Source of the DNA: JACOTV01 sp964579395
GTDB lineage: Bacteria > Patescibacteriota > Microgenomatia > UBA1406 > GWC2-37-13
DNA length: 64,000 nucleotides
NCBI GenBank assembly: GCA_964579395.1
Contig: CAZOFT010000007.1
Location: forward strand, 1 to 64,000
Direction of reading: 5' to 3'
Shown one piece after another: positions 40,576 to 49,001 of the stretch. The notes below the pieces were generated by a model. It had not been told where the DNA came from. It made no database searches and saw nothing but the letters and a program-made list of their open reading frames with translations. The position numbers were made by a program, and so were the translations under genes. The number at the start of each line of letters is the position of its first letter. Within the stretch, counting starts at the first letter, position 1.

Positions 40576-41697
40576 ATGAAGCTATCCGAGTTTACTACTG
40601 CTGCCGACCGTCGTCGCGCCGTTGAGAAACATATTAAAAAAGAATTGCCGGCCATTGCACAGGCATTGACTGATGATCCGCAAGACATCCACTGTGAGAA
40701 TCTGATTGGCGCAACAAGCATTCCGCTAGGGGTTGCCGGGCCGGTCGATGTCGTTGGTGAAGACATGCACGGGTCGTATATGATTCCCTTGGCGACCACC
40801 GAAGGCGCGCTTGTTGCCTCAGTCAATCGGGGAAGTCGCGCACTTCGCGAAGTCGGCGGTGCACGCACGTATTCGTATCAAACCGGCACCACACGTGGTC
40901 CGGTGTTTTTGACCAAGTCAGTAGATGACGGACAGCAGCTGATGCTGTGGGTGCAGGAGCACTTAGACGAGGTGATTGAGTTGGCACAAAGCACCTCATC
41001 ACACCTTTCGCTTATCAACATCGAGGCAAAATTGGTAGGTACCTATGTATTTTTGCGCATGTATTACGACACGCAAGAAGCCATGGGAATGAATATGGTG
41101 ACTATTGCCACCGCCAAGATCGTTGAACATATCGCGAAAAAAACCAAGACCGAATGTATTGCGGTGGCGGGCAACTTTGACGTCGATAAAAAACCGGCAT
41201 GGCTCAATAGTGTGTACGGTCGCGGTCATCAGGTCTGGGCCGACGCAGTGCTCACTGAAGATGTGGTGAAAAAAACCTTGAAGACCACGATTCCGAAGCT
41301 TTTTGAAACATGGCTTGGTAAGTGTATGATCGGCTCAGCGATCTCAGGATCGATGAGTTACAACGCTCACTTCGCCAATGTAGTTGCGGCGCTTTACGCA
41401 GCAACCGGGCAGGATCTGGCGCATGTAGTTGAGGGTTCGCTGGGAATCACCACGATGCGTATCGTCGACAACAAGCATTTATATGTCTCTATTTATATGC
41501 CGAGCGTCATGGCAGGTATGGTAGGTGGGGGAACGCCGCTTCAGAGTAAGCGTGAGGCTCTTGCCATCATGGGTGTTGAAAACGTGACGGAATATTGCCA
41601 GGTTCTTGGTGCCGCTGTATTGGCCGGTGAGATTTCACTTTTGGCTTCGCTGTCAGAAGGCACGTTGGCACGGGCTCATGAGGCACTTGGCAGATAA
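40576..41697 (+). CDS. hmgA: 3-hydroxy-3-methylglutaryl-CoA reductase, class I
   Basis: A 373-residue NADPH-type (class I) HMG-CoA reductase, soluble and without a membrane anchor, like archaeal enzymes. Catalytic residues are all present: Glu76 (TTEGALVAS), the Lys of DKKPA (204-208), Asp280 (ATGQDLAHVVE) and His368 near the C-terminus (ARAHEALGR). The substrate-binding ENLIGATSIPLGVAGPV (41-57) is intact. It makes mevalonate, the committed step. It heads a head-to-tail run of six further mevalonate-pathway genes with gaps of 12 bp or less up to 46144. Confidence 0.96.
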   Translation: MKLSEFTTAADRRRAVEKHIKKELPAIAQALTDDPQDIHCENLIGATSIPLGVAGPVDVVGEDMHGSYMIPLATTEGALVASVNRGSRALREVGGARTYSYQTGTTRGPVFLTKSVDDGQQLMLWVQEHLDEVIELAQSTSSHLSLINIEAKLVGTYVFLRMYYDTQEAMGMNMVTIATAKIVEHIAKKTKTECIAVAGNFDVDKKPAWLNSVYGRGHQVWADAVLTEDVVKKTLKTTIPKLFETWLGKCMIGSAISGSMSYNAHFANVVAALYAATGQDLAHVVEGSLGITTMRIVDNKHLYVSIYMPSVMAGMVGGGTPLQSKREALAIMGVENVTEYCQVLGAAVLAGEISLLASLSEGTLARAHEALGR

Positions 41698-41709
41698 CAA
41701 ACACATTCT

Positions 41710-42732
41710 ATGGTCGGAATTACATCCTACGGTTTTTATGTTCCTCGCAGTCGCATACGGACTGCAGATATTGCCGGGGTGTGGGGCAAACAAGCTTCCG
41801 AGATAGAGGGGTCGCTGCGGATTCGGGAAAAAGCAGTGGCCGGTGTTGATGAAGATTCGCTCACGATGGGATTTGAGTCAGCCAGCATGTGTTTGGCTGA
41901 TGCGCCGTATCAGGCGGGTGAGTTGCAATCGGTGCTTTTTGGTTCAGAGACTCCGCCCTATTCCGTAAACCCGACTTCTACGATATTGGCTGAGTTTTTG
42001 GGAGTTGGGCAACAATACCTTTCCTACGACATGCAGTTTGCCTGTAAAGCCGGAACAGGAGGGATCATCTCGACTTTGGGACTAATTAAGTCGGGCGAAA
42101 TTGAGTGTGGACTCGTGACTGCATCAGATAAAGCAAGTGCCAAAGTGCACGATGCTTTGGAGTACACGGCAGGCTCCGGTTCAGTGAGTTTGCAGTTGGG
42201 GAGTAAGCAAGTGATGGTGCAGATTCATGATTGGATGTCGTACTCGTCAGATACACCTGATTTCTGGCGCCGCGAGGGGATTCGCCACCCCTCACATGGC
42301 GGTCGCTTCACCGGCAAACCATCGTATTTTCGCCATGTGCAGGAAAGCTCAAAGCGCCTGCTTGAAAAAACCGGTCTTGCCCCAACTGATTTTGCTTACG
42401 CGGTGTTTCACATGCCAAACGGCAAATTCCCCCTGGAAGTGGCGCGCGTGCTGGGGTTTGCGAAAGAGCAAGTTGCCCGCTCTCTGGTGATTGAACAACT
42501 CGGCAATTCCTACACTGCATCTGCCTTGATGGGCTTGGTGAGTGTACTTGATGTGGCCAAGCCGGGAGAGAAGATATTTCTTGCTTCATACGGATCGGGT
42601 GCGGGTTCAGACGCGTTTGTTCTTGAGGCAACAGAAGAGCTTGTGGCGCGTCGACGTGACTTTGCCGGCTTCATAAGTCGCAAAGAATACATTGATTACA
42701 CCACCTATTTGAAGTTTATGGGGATTGTCTGA
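41710..42732 (+). CDS. Hydroxymethylglutaryl-CoA synthase, archaeal type
   Basis: A 340-residue thiolase-fold enzyme of the archaeal HMG-CoA synthase group. The start GITSYGFYVPRSRIRTADIA is typical. Cys112 (FACKAGTGG) is the acyl-carrying nucleophile, Glu80 (GSETPPYSVNPTS) the general base and His234 (FHMPNGKFP) the third active-site residue. The product, HMG-CoA, is the substrate of the preceding gene's enzyme. The thiolase gene starts 2 bp downstream, followed by the DUF35 gene, the archaeal order for the thiolase/synthase/DUF35 complex. Confidence 0.96.
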   Translation: MVGITSYGFYVPRSRIRTADIAGVWGKQASEIEGSLRIREKAVAGVDEDSLTMGFESASMCLADAPYQAGELQSVLFGSETPPYSVNPTSTILAEFLGVGQQYLSYDMQFACKAGTGGIISTLGLIKSGEIECGLVTASDKASAKVHDALEYTAGSGSVSLQLGSKQVMVQIHDWMSYSSDTPDFWRREGIRHPSHGGRFTGKPSYFRHVQESSKRLLEKTGLAPTDFAYAVFHMPNGKFPLEVARVLGFAKEQVARSLVIEQLGNSYTASALMGLVSVLDVAKPGEKIFLASYGSGAGSDAFVLEATEELVARRRDFAGFISRKEYIDYTTYLKFMGIV

Positions 42733-42734
42733 AT

Positions 42735-43889
42735 ATGAAAACAGTTGTTGTCGGCTATTATTGCACGCGCTTTGGAGAGCTGTGGGAACAGTCTTTATTT
42801 CAGCTTGTAGAAGAGGCGATTCACGGAGCGCTTGAGAAGTCAAAGATTGATATTGAGCAAGTTGACGCCATTTTCTATGGCAATATGCTTGCGGGAGTGT
42901 TGGATAACAATCTCCATGCCCCGGCAAAAATTGCTGAGATTGTCGGTCGCCATCTGCCGGTGTTTCGGGTAGAGTCGGCGTGTGCATCAGGCGGCATGGC
43001 GTTTCACCTGGCCAATGAATATGTGCGCTCCGGCGCTGCCAAAACCGTACTGGTAGTCGGTGCAGAAAAGATGACTGATTATTCTCCTGAGCAGACCACG
43101 TCTGCCCTTGCCGCCGCCGCATCAGGTGAAGAGCAGGAGGCCGGACTTACGTTTCCGGGGCTTTATGCGATGATGGCGCGAGCCTATTTGGACAAATATA
43201 ATTATGATGAATCCAGTCTCGCACAGGTGGCGGTGAAAAATCACTATCATGCGACGCGTAATACAAATGCCCATTTTCAGCGGGAGATCACGGTGGAGCA
43301 GGTCCTAAAAAGCGCAGCAGTAGCGCATCCGCTGAAGGTGCTTGACTGTTCACCCATATCAGACGGTGCGGCAGCGGTCGTGATCACATCTGACGCCAGC
43401 CATGTCGGTGCCCACGCGGTTGAAGTGGCGGCCACTGCAGTTGCCACAGATTCCATATCACTCAAACACCGCCAATCGTTGCATGAAGTGCTATCGACCA
43501 AAATCGCCGCAGAGCAAGCTTTTGCTGCGGCAAGACTCACCCCTGCAGACATCCAAGTAGCTGAGTTGCATGACTGCTTTACGATAGCGGAACTTCTGGC
43601 GATGGAAGCAATTGGCTTTTGTAAGCAGGGAAGCGCAGGAGCATGTGTAAAAGAAGGCGCATATGTATTGGGAAGCGGTGGCGATCTGACTATTAATACC
43701 TCTGGAGGACTCAAAGCTGCAGGGCATCCGGTCGGGGCAACTGGCATTAAGCAGATCGGTGAAATTTATTTGCAGCTGACCGGACAAGCAGACACGCGAC
43801 AAGTATCTGGCGCAACAGCCGGACTGGCACAAAATGTCGGAGGCTCAGGCGGCAGCTCAGTGGTTACGATTTTAAAAACGCATCAGTAG
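42735..43889 (+). CDS. Acetyl-CoA C-acetyltransferase (archaeal thiolase)
   Basis: A 384-residue thiolase of the archaeal/SCP2-like type. Nucleophile Cys83 (ESACASGGMAF), active-site His279 (ELHDCFTIAE) and His331 (GGLKAAGHPVGATG) are present. It condenses two acetyl-CoA to acetoacetyl-CoA. In methanogenic archaea this enzyme is held with HMG-CoA synthase by a DUF35 protein so that the unfavourable intermediate is channelled. The same three genes are adjacent here. Confidence 0.94.
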   Translation: MKTVVVGYYCTRFGELWEQSLFQLVEEAIHGALEKSKIDIEQVDAIFYGNMLAGVLDNNLHAPAKIAEIVGRHLPVFRVESACASGGMAFHLANEYVRSGAAKTVLVVGAEKMTDYSPEQTTSALAAAASGEEQEAGLTFPGLYAMMARAYLDKYNYDESSLAQVAVKNHYHATRNTNAHFQREITVEQVLKSAAVAHPLKVLDCSPISDGAAAVVITSDASHVGAHAVEVAATAVATDSISLKHRQSLHEVLSTKIAAEQAFAAARLTPADIQVAELHDCFTIAELLAMEAIGFCKQGSAGACVKEGAYVLGSGGDLTINTSGGLKAAGHPVGATGIKQIGEIYLQLTGQADTRQVSGATAGLAQNVGGSGGSSVVTILKTHQ

Positions 43890-43902
43890 TTTATTTCATT
43901 CT

Positions 43903-44208
43903 ATGATCAGTCCGGTAAAAATCTGGCGCAGACAAAAAGTAGTTCGTGACCACTTGGGCAAAGTGGGAACCGTTTTATCCTGGACGCGCGTTATGGTGCC
44001 GGGAGTTGGGTTTAAGGATGTGGCGCCGTATCCGGTGGTGATTGTTGAATTTGAAGGTGGTGGTCGTGCGGTCGGGCAGCTTGTTGATTGCGACATGGAG
44101 AGTGTGGCTGCCGGTATGCAGGTCGTGGGGGTGCTACGCAAGGTACGCAAACCCACGGAAGACGGAGTGATAGCATACGGATTGAAATTTAAGCCAAGAG
44201 TGAAGTGA
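43903..44208 (+). CDS. DUF35 OB-fold protein lacking the zinc ribbon
   Basis: A 101-residue protein matching the C-terminal OB fold of DUF35: GKVGTVLSWTRVMVPGVGFK, then DVAPYPVVIVEFEGGGRAVG and QLVDCDMESVAAGMQVVGVL, ending GVIAYGLKFKPR. DUF35 proteins normally start with a helical hook and a rubredoxin-like zinc ribbon (two Cys-x2-Cys). Here the segment between the start (VKIWRRQK) and the OB fold is reduced to about eight residues with no cysteines. It probably still bridges the thiolase and HMG-CoA synthase encoded directly upstream. Its stop overlaps the next gene's GTG start. Confidence 0.85.
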   Translation: MISPVKIWRRQKVVRDHLGKVGTVLSWTRVMVPGVGFKDVAPYPVVIVEFEGGGRAVGQLVDCDMESVAAGMQVVGVLRKVRKPTEDGVIAYGLKFKPRVK

Positions 44209-45170
44209 AATCTACCAAAAAAAGCAAACGAACACGATCGTACACGTATTCTGCTCCGGCAAAAATCATCCTCTCCGGTGAGCATGCGGTCGTCTACGGA
44301 AAGCCTGCCCTCATTACTGCGCTTGATCTGCGCCTCAGTGTGACGGTGGCAGTTTCCAGTCGGGCGCATGAGACAGAGGCACTTACCAAAATACGTGCTC
44401 TCGCAGCAGACTACCTGAGCAAAAAGCGCATCCAGCATCGTGATACCGCCACCTATCGTGCACACATAAAATCAAAAATCCCCAGCGGCAGAAATTTGGG
44501 TTCATCAGCAGCTTTATCAGTTGCTGCCTCTGCCGCATATCTTCATGCATTGGCCGATCGTGAGCCGACGCGCGAGATGATTAATGCAGTAGCGTATGAG
44601 GCTGAAAAGCATTTTCATGGCAATCCCTCAGGTGCCGACAATAGTACGAGTTGCTTTGGCGGACTTATTTACTATCGAAAAGAATTTGAATTTTTAAAGC
44701 ATATTTCTGCGCTTCATGCAAAGCTGCCTGATGTAATTGCCAGTCACCTGCTGATTATTCAAACCGGAAAACCAAAAGAATCAACAGCTGAAATGGTGGC
44801 TGCGGTGGGAAGAAAATACAATGAGTCACCTGAGATTATGGAGGCAGCAATGAACGCAATAGAGCGAGCAACAAAGAAAATGACGTTGGCAATAACGGGC
44901 GAGAATCCGACCCTGTTTGCGGAGGCAATTGTGGAAAACGAACGACAGCTGGAGGTCATTGGCGTGATTTCAGAGCGAGCAAAAGAAATTCTGACATCAT
45001 TGACTCCGTATGGTGTGGGAAAAGTCACAGGCGGCGGCGGGATATCTGGGGGTGCGGGAAATCTATTGTTTTTTTCCCATGATCCTGTGACAACTCGTGC
45101 CTATCTGGATGAGCAGTCAATCTCCTATTTACCGTTTGTGCAAGATTATACGGGCGTCGTACAGGTATGA
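44205..45170 (+). CDS. mvk: Mevalonate kinase (GHMP family)
   Basis: A 321-residue GHMP kinase starting at GTG 44205. Motif 1 is YSAPAKIILSGEHAVVYGKP. Motif 2, the ATP loop, is KIPSGRNLGSSAALSVAA (91-108). The catalytic Asp145 lies in HGNPSGADNSTS, and motif 3 is KVTGGGGISGGAGN. The SGEHAVVYG and PSGADN sequences are specific for mevalonate kinase among GHMP enzymes. It phosphorylates mevalonate at the 5 position. It overlaps its neighbours on both sides by 4 bp. Confidence 0.93.
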   Translation: MKSTKKSKRTRSYTYSAPAKIILSGEHAVVYGKPALITALDLRLSVTVAVSSRAHETEALTKIRALAADYLSKKRIQHRDTATYRAHIKSKIPSGRNLGSSAALSVAASAAYLHALADREPTREMINAVAYEAEKHFHGNPSGADNSTSCFGGLIYYRKEFEFLKHISALHAKLPDVIASHLLIIQTGKPKESTAEMVAAVGRKYNESPEIMEAAMNAIERATKKMTLAITGENPTLFAEAIVENERQLEVIGVISERAKEILTSLTPYGVGKVTGGGGISGGAGNLLFFSHDPVTTRAYLDEQSISYLPFVQDYTGVVQV

Positions 45171-46144
45171 AATCGGTACACATTTCGGCGCCGGGGAAAT
45201 TGATGCTTCTGGGCGACCATGCAGTGGTATATGAAAATCCATGTCTGGTGACTGCAGTCGGGCAACGCATGCATGCGACGGTAACCGTGCTTGATGAGCC
45301 GATATTTGAACTTCAGGCGCCGGATGTCGGAATCAAAGACTACCAAAAACCTATGGTAACGCTTGGTGAAGGTGATGTGCCAAAAGGGGCCCGATTTGTC
45401 GAAGCAGCAATACAAATCATGCTTCAAGCAACTGGTGTAGTCCCCAAAGGGGGAATTCGGGTTGAAACACGCAGCGAGTTTTCCAGTCAATTTGGATTCG
45501 GTTCTTCTTCATCTTCCACGGTCTGTGTCGTAAAAGCACTCTCAGAATTATTCGGTCTTCACTTAAGCAATAAAGAGCTGTTTGATGTTGCGTACCAGTC
45601 GGTACTTTCTGTGCAGGGAGTCGGCAGCGGGTTTGATATCGCCGCGGGAATCTACGGAGGCACCTTGTATTTTGTTGGCGGTGGTGCAGTGATAGAGCCA
45701 ATTGTCGTGGATACACTTCCCCTGATTGTCGGGTACAGCGGGATAAAAGGTGATACGCCGACACTCGTGAAGATGGTGGCGGCACGTCGGGAAGAAAATC
45801 CTGCGTTATTCCATTTGTTATTTGAGAAAAGCAATGCACTTGTTGAATCGGGTAAGGATGCTTTGCTGAATCAGGATTGGAAGTATCTTGGCGAATTGTT
45901 TGGAGAGGGGGAAACGCTCATGCAGCAGTATGAGGTGGAGATAGAGAAGCTTTCCCATATGATTCAGGAGGCAGAAAAGGCCGGTGCATGGGGGGCAAAA
46001 ATGAGCGGTGCTGGTGGTGGTGATTGCATGATTGCCGTTGCAGATGGGAGTGCAGTATCATCGGTTGAGAAGGTAATTGCTACAGCAGGCGGTGAGATCG
46101 TTGCGGTTGAAACAAATGTGGACGGGGTGCGGATAGAGGCGTAA
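45167..46144 (+). CDS. GHMP kinase, probable phosphomevalonate kinase
   Basis: A 325-residue second GHMP kinase. Motif 1 is SAPGKLMLLGDHAVVYENP, motif 2 QFGFGSSSSSTVCVVKAL (109-125), and motif 3 AKMSGAGGGDCMIAV. The segment GVGSGFDIAAGIYGGTLYF (151-169) matches the GSGFDVAxAxYG signature of phosphomevalonate kinases more than mevalonate kinases. The motif 1 part GDHAVVYENP is mevalonate-kinase-like, so a second mevalonate kinase is not excluded. Its place between mevalonate kinase and the decarboxylase favours phosphomevalonate kinase, which would complete the classic route. Confidence 0.8.
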   Translation: MKSVHISAPGKLMLLGDHAVVYENPCLVTAVGQRMHATVTVLDEPIFELQAPDVGIKDYQKPMVTLGEGDVPKGARFVEAAIQIMLQATGVVPKGGIRVETRSEFSSQFGFGSSSSSTVCVVKALSELFGLHLSNKELFDVAYQSVLSVQGVGSGFDIAAGIYGGTLYFVGGGAVIEPIVVDTLPLIVGYSGIKGDTPTLVKMVAARREENPALFHLLFEKSNALVESGKDALLNQDWKYLGELFGEGETLMQQYEVEIEKLSHMIQEAEKAGAWGAKMSGAGGGDCMIAVADGSAVSSVEKVIATAGGEIVAVETNVDGVRIEA

Positions 46145-46159
46145 GCGGCTGCTTTCTGC

Positions 46160-46172
46160 TACAATGTATACT
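46160..46172 (+). promoter_or_regulatory. -10 elements before the HAD gene
   Basis: TACAAT (46160-46165) and TATACT (46167-46172) lie 17-24 nt before the ATG at 46190, in the only sizeable gap (45 bp) inside the mevalonate gene run. Confidence 0.45.
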
Positions 46173-46189
46173 TCATTTAACAAATATAT

Positions 46190-47044
46190 ATGATTAAAGC
46201 GGTAGTATTAGACGTCGATGGCGTGGTGGTCGGGGCAAAAAGTGACCAGTATCCCCACCCATCCAAAAAACTGACTGAGGTGTTGCGTGCTGTGCAAAAA
46301 AAAGGTGTACATATATCTCTGTTATCCGGCAAAACATCATTTATTATCGGTGAGACTATTCGCAAAGTCGGCCTTGAGGGGCTCCATGTATCAGACAGTG
46401 GCGCCGTGGTGTTTGATGCAATTCGTGACGAGTCGGTGTTTGAAGACACGCTCGATCCGGCTATTTTGTATGAGATCGTGACTGCTTTTGCCCCAACTGA
46501 TATATCGCTTCATGCGTTTACCCGCAGCGCCTATGCGCAGTTTCACCCTGTGCATCCTGATTTTGAAGAACACTATATCCATGTCATGGGGCGCACGCCG
46601 GTTGATCAGGATTTTGTAGAATTTATTCAAAATAATCAGGTGCTGAAGCTCAATATTTATGCAGACCAGCCGGAGCAAAAGCAGCAAGTTGATGAGATTG
46701 TTTCGCGCTTTGTCGGTGACGACATTCATGTGAATCCATGGAGTTTGAATCCGGCGCTTGAGGATGTGTGTATCAAAAATGTCACTTCGGCCGGTGTGTC
46801 AAAGTACTCGGGATTTACGCATCTTCTCAAACATTTGAACGTATCCACCGATGAGATCTTGGGTGTCGGTGACACACTTCACGACTGGGATTTTATCGAA
46901 CATTGCGGGTACAAAGGGGTGATGAGTAACGCAACGCTAGAGCTGAAAGAGCGCTATAATTTGAAAGATACACGACAATATATGGGAGGGCACGTTGATG
47001 ATGACGGCTTGATCGATATTTTGTCGCACTTTGATTTGCTATGA
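46190..47044 (+). CDS. HAD-superfamily hydrolase, Cof-like, inside the mevalonate cluster
   Basis: A 284-residue haloacid-dehalogenase phosphatase of the Cof/type IIB kind. Motif I is VVLDVDGVVVG (nucleophile Asp and the +2 Asp), motif II LLSGKTS, a large C2 cap (about 85-200), and motif IV GVGDTLHDWDFIEHC. The substrate is unknown. It is locked in the pathway operon (4-bp overlap with the decarboxylase gene), so a phosphorylated pathway intermediate or prenyl phosphate is a reasonable guess. Confidence 0.85.
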   Translation: MIKAVVLDVDGVVVGAKSDQYPHPSKKLTEVLRAVQKKGVHISLLSGKTSFIIGETIRKVGLEGLHVSDSGAVVFDAIRDESVFEDTLDPAILYEIVTAFAPTDISLHAFTRSAYAQFHPVHPDFEEHYIHVMGRTPVDQDFVEFIQNNQVLKLNIYADQPEQKQQVDEIVSRFVGDDIHVNPWSLNPALEDVCIKNVTSAGVSKYSGFTHLLKHLNVSTDEILGVGDTLHDWDFIEHCGYKGVMSNATLELKERYNLKDTRQYMGGHVDDDGLIDILSHFDLL

Positions 47045-48018
47045 AGGCTTCTGTAGTTGCTCCCACTAATATCGCATTCATCAAATACTGGGGAAGAACA
47101 GATGAGCAGTTGCGCCTTGCGGAAAACGGCAGCATATCCTTGTGTCTTTCGGGGCTTACCACGACTACAACTGTGTCATTTCAGGAGGAGCTGGCGGCGG
47201 ATGAGGTCATTATAAACGAGCTGCAATTGAAAGAAGAAGCGGCGCGTACCTCGCGTCATCTGGACCTGATACGCGCTCTGGCACAAACCGATTTGCATGC
47301 GCGCGTAGTCAGCACAAATTCGTTTCCGACTGCCACCGGACTGTCTTCTTCGGCTTCCGGCTTTGCTGCGCTCACTGTTGCTGCAGCAGCCGCACTTCAG
47401 CTTGATTTGGATGAGAAAGAGCTATCAATTCTTGCCCGTCAAGGTTCAGGATCTGCCTGTCGCAGTATTCCTGATGGGTGGGTCGAATGGCTTGATGGAG
47501 ATACTTCTGAGACGTCCTATGCCGAGTCTATCTATCCACCTGATCACTGGGATTTGGTTGATGTTGTGGCTGTCGTTTCAGAAGAAAGAAAAGCGGTGGC
47601 CACCACCACAGGTCAGCAGCGAGTGCAAACGAGTCCGTTTTTTCAAGCTCGCCACGCAGGCATGAGTCAGAAGATCGCCGATATCAAACGGGCAATCGCC
47701 GACCGGGACTTTACGAAGTTTGGGGAAATCACAGAAGCCGAAGCGCTGAATATGCACGCCGTGATGCTCACATCTCACCCTTCGCTCATTTATTGGACAC
47801 CCGGAACCTTAGAGATTATGAAACTCTGTGCTCAGTGGCGAAGCGGGGGGCTTGAGGTGTATTTTACGATCAATACCGGACAGGATATTCACCTGCTGGT
47901 ACAAAAAAAAGATGCCGATCGGCTTCAAGAAGAGTTGCGCCGCCTTCCATATGTGCGTGAAGTCATTGTCTCTCATCCATCTGTCGGTGCGAAGCTACAG
48001 GACGAGCACCTCTTTTAA
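47041..48018 (+). CDS. mvaD: Diphosphomevalonate decarboxylase family protein
   Basis: A 325-residue GHMP-fold decarboxylase. The start ASVVAPTNIAFIKYWGR is diagnostic, followed by NSISLCL-like ENGSISLCLSGL, the ATP loop FPTATGLSSSASGFAAL (95-111) and QGSGSACRSIPDGWVEW (134-150). The C-terminal motif that normally reads DAGPN reads N-T-G-Q-D (278-282) here, so the usual catalytic Asp position is Asn and an Asp appears four residues on. It would convert mevalonate diphosphate (or, if altered, a mevalonate phosphate) to isopentenyl diphosphate or phosphate. It converges on the isomerase gene with a 4-bp overlap. Confidence 0.88.
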   Translation: MKASVVAPTNIAFIKYWGRTDEQLRLAENGSISLCLSGLTTTTTVSFQEELAADEVIINELQLKEEAARTSRHLDLIRALAQTDLHARVVSTNSFPTATGLSSSASGFAALTVAAAAALQLDLDEKELSILARQGSGSACRSIPDGWVEWLDGDTSETSYAESIYPPDHWDLVDVVAVVSEERKAVATTTGQQRVQTSPFFQARHAGMSQKIADIKRAIADRDFTKFGEITEAEALNMHAVMLTSHPSLIYWTPGTLEIMKLCAQWRSGGLEVYFTINTGQDIHLLVQKKDADRLQEELRRLPYVREVIVSHPSVGAKLQDEHLF

Positions 48019-48554
48019 AGGATTCCTTCTTCAATAAATGCTTTGACCCAAGCGGCTAGTGCCGGACAGAGAGGGTTGTGTGTGTCGTGCAGTTCTTTTG
48101 CAGTCTGGAGTGTGTATCCGTAGGCCAGATCTGGCTCAATCTGGGGAAGCGTCTCGATAGTGGCGATGTATAAGTGGCAGTACTCATGCTCTATGTAGAT
48201 CGAGTTGGGATCGCGCGATTCGTACACCGCATGTCCGCGTGAATGGAGTCCTTTCACCTGCTCACCGGGGATTCCCCATTCGCGCTCCAGCGTGTGGTAA
48301 ATGGCTTCTTCATTGGTTTGTACTGTGCCGTCTTCGTATGCTTGCGGGTGAGAAGAAGCAGTCAGATCAAACCATTTATCAAATACCGGATGTTTGCGAT
48401 GCTGGCAGATAAGGCGATCTTCATACAAAAGGCCGATCGTAAAGGCGCGGTGCAGGATGCCCTTCTCATGTGCTTCCCAGCGCTCGATAGGACCGACCAC
48501 GCTGTCATGGCGGTCAACCTGGGGGATAAGGATAGTTTTGTCGTAATATGACAT
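48015..48554 (-). CDS. idi: Type I isopentenyl-diphosphate isomerase-like Nudix protein with Cys-to-Ser change
   Basis: A 179-residue protein of the type I IPP isomerase/Nudix group. VDRHDSVVGPIERWEAHEKG, then LHRAFTIGLL, gives metal ligands His29 and His35, and HP at 69-70 gives His69. Glu122 and Glu124 lie in IEHEYCHLYIA. In known enzymes the residue two before that His is the catalytic Cys (xCxHP). Here the sequence is TASSHP with Ser67. The nearby mevalonate genes support an isomerase role, but activity is doubtful unless another residue substitutes. A different Nudix substrate is the alternative. Confidence 0.78.
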   Translation of the reverse strand: MSYYDKTILIPQVDRHDSVVGPIERWEAHEKGILHRAFTIGLLYEDRLICQHRKHPVFDKWFDLTASSHPQAYEDGTVQTNEEAIYHTLEREWGIPGEQVKGLHSRGHAVYESRDPNSIYIEHEYCHLYIATIETLPQIEPDLAYGYTLQTAKELHDTHNPLCPALAAWVKAFIEEGIL

Positions 48555-48597
48555 ACAGCTCTATTGTACCATTTGCCCGTCGGAAGCGGATGGAGGC

Positions 48598-48999
48598 TTA
48601 GTTTGGTATGGAAGGAACGGAGGGCTTGTCGATTGTGGGCAGTTTAAAGCGGATGCCATTATCGACTTCGATGATGCGACCACCAAGCACCGTTTGCATA
48701 AGAAGTGCAAAGATAGCAAAGACCACGACCAACACGATCACGCCAAGCAGTGCGTCACGGATTCTTCCCTGGGCAATGCGCAGTTTCTCTTTGTCGCCAG
48801 CCGCCATAATCCAGCTGATCGCTCCCCAAAGAGCGTAGCCGAGTGCCGCAAGCGCCGCCACTGCGATCACGGCTCCGATTCCTACGCCGATCAGATTTCC
48901 CAAGTCAGAGGCAGGACTGTCACCGAAGGTGCCGACCGGGCTGTCGATTTTTCCAAAGGGATCGTCGGTGGCAAGAAGGGTGCTAAAGAATGTGAACAT
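48598..48999 (-). CDS. TrbC/VirB2-like pilin or two-helix membrane protein, copy 2
   Basis: A 133-residue protein with a hydrophobic N-terminus, a small-residue-rich helix (about 36-62, IGVGIGAVIAVAALAALGYAL), the loop ISWIMAAGDKEKLRIAQGRI and a second helix (about 88-108). The helix-AAGDKEKLxxAxxxI-helix pattern matches the TrbC/VirB2-type pilin proteins found widely in CPR genomes. It is a paralogue of the gene 2 bp upstream. No other type IV secretion genes are in the window. Confidence 0.7.
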   Translation of the reverse strand: MFTFFSTLLATDDPFGKIDSPVGTFGDSPASDLGNLIGVGIGAVIAVAALAALGYALWGAISWIMAAGDKEKLRIAQGRIRDALLGVIVLVVVFAIFALLMQTVLGGRIIEVDNGIRFKLPTIDKPSVPSIPN

Positions 49000-49001
49000 G
49001 A

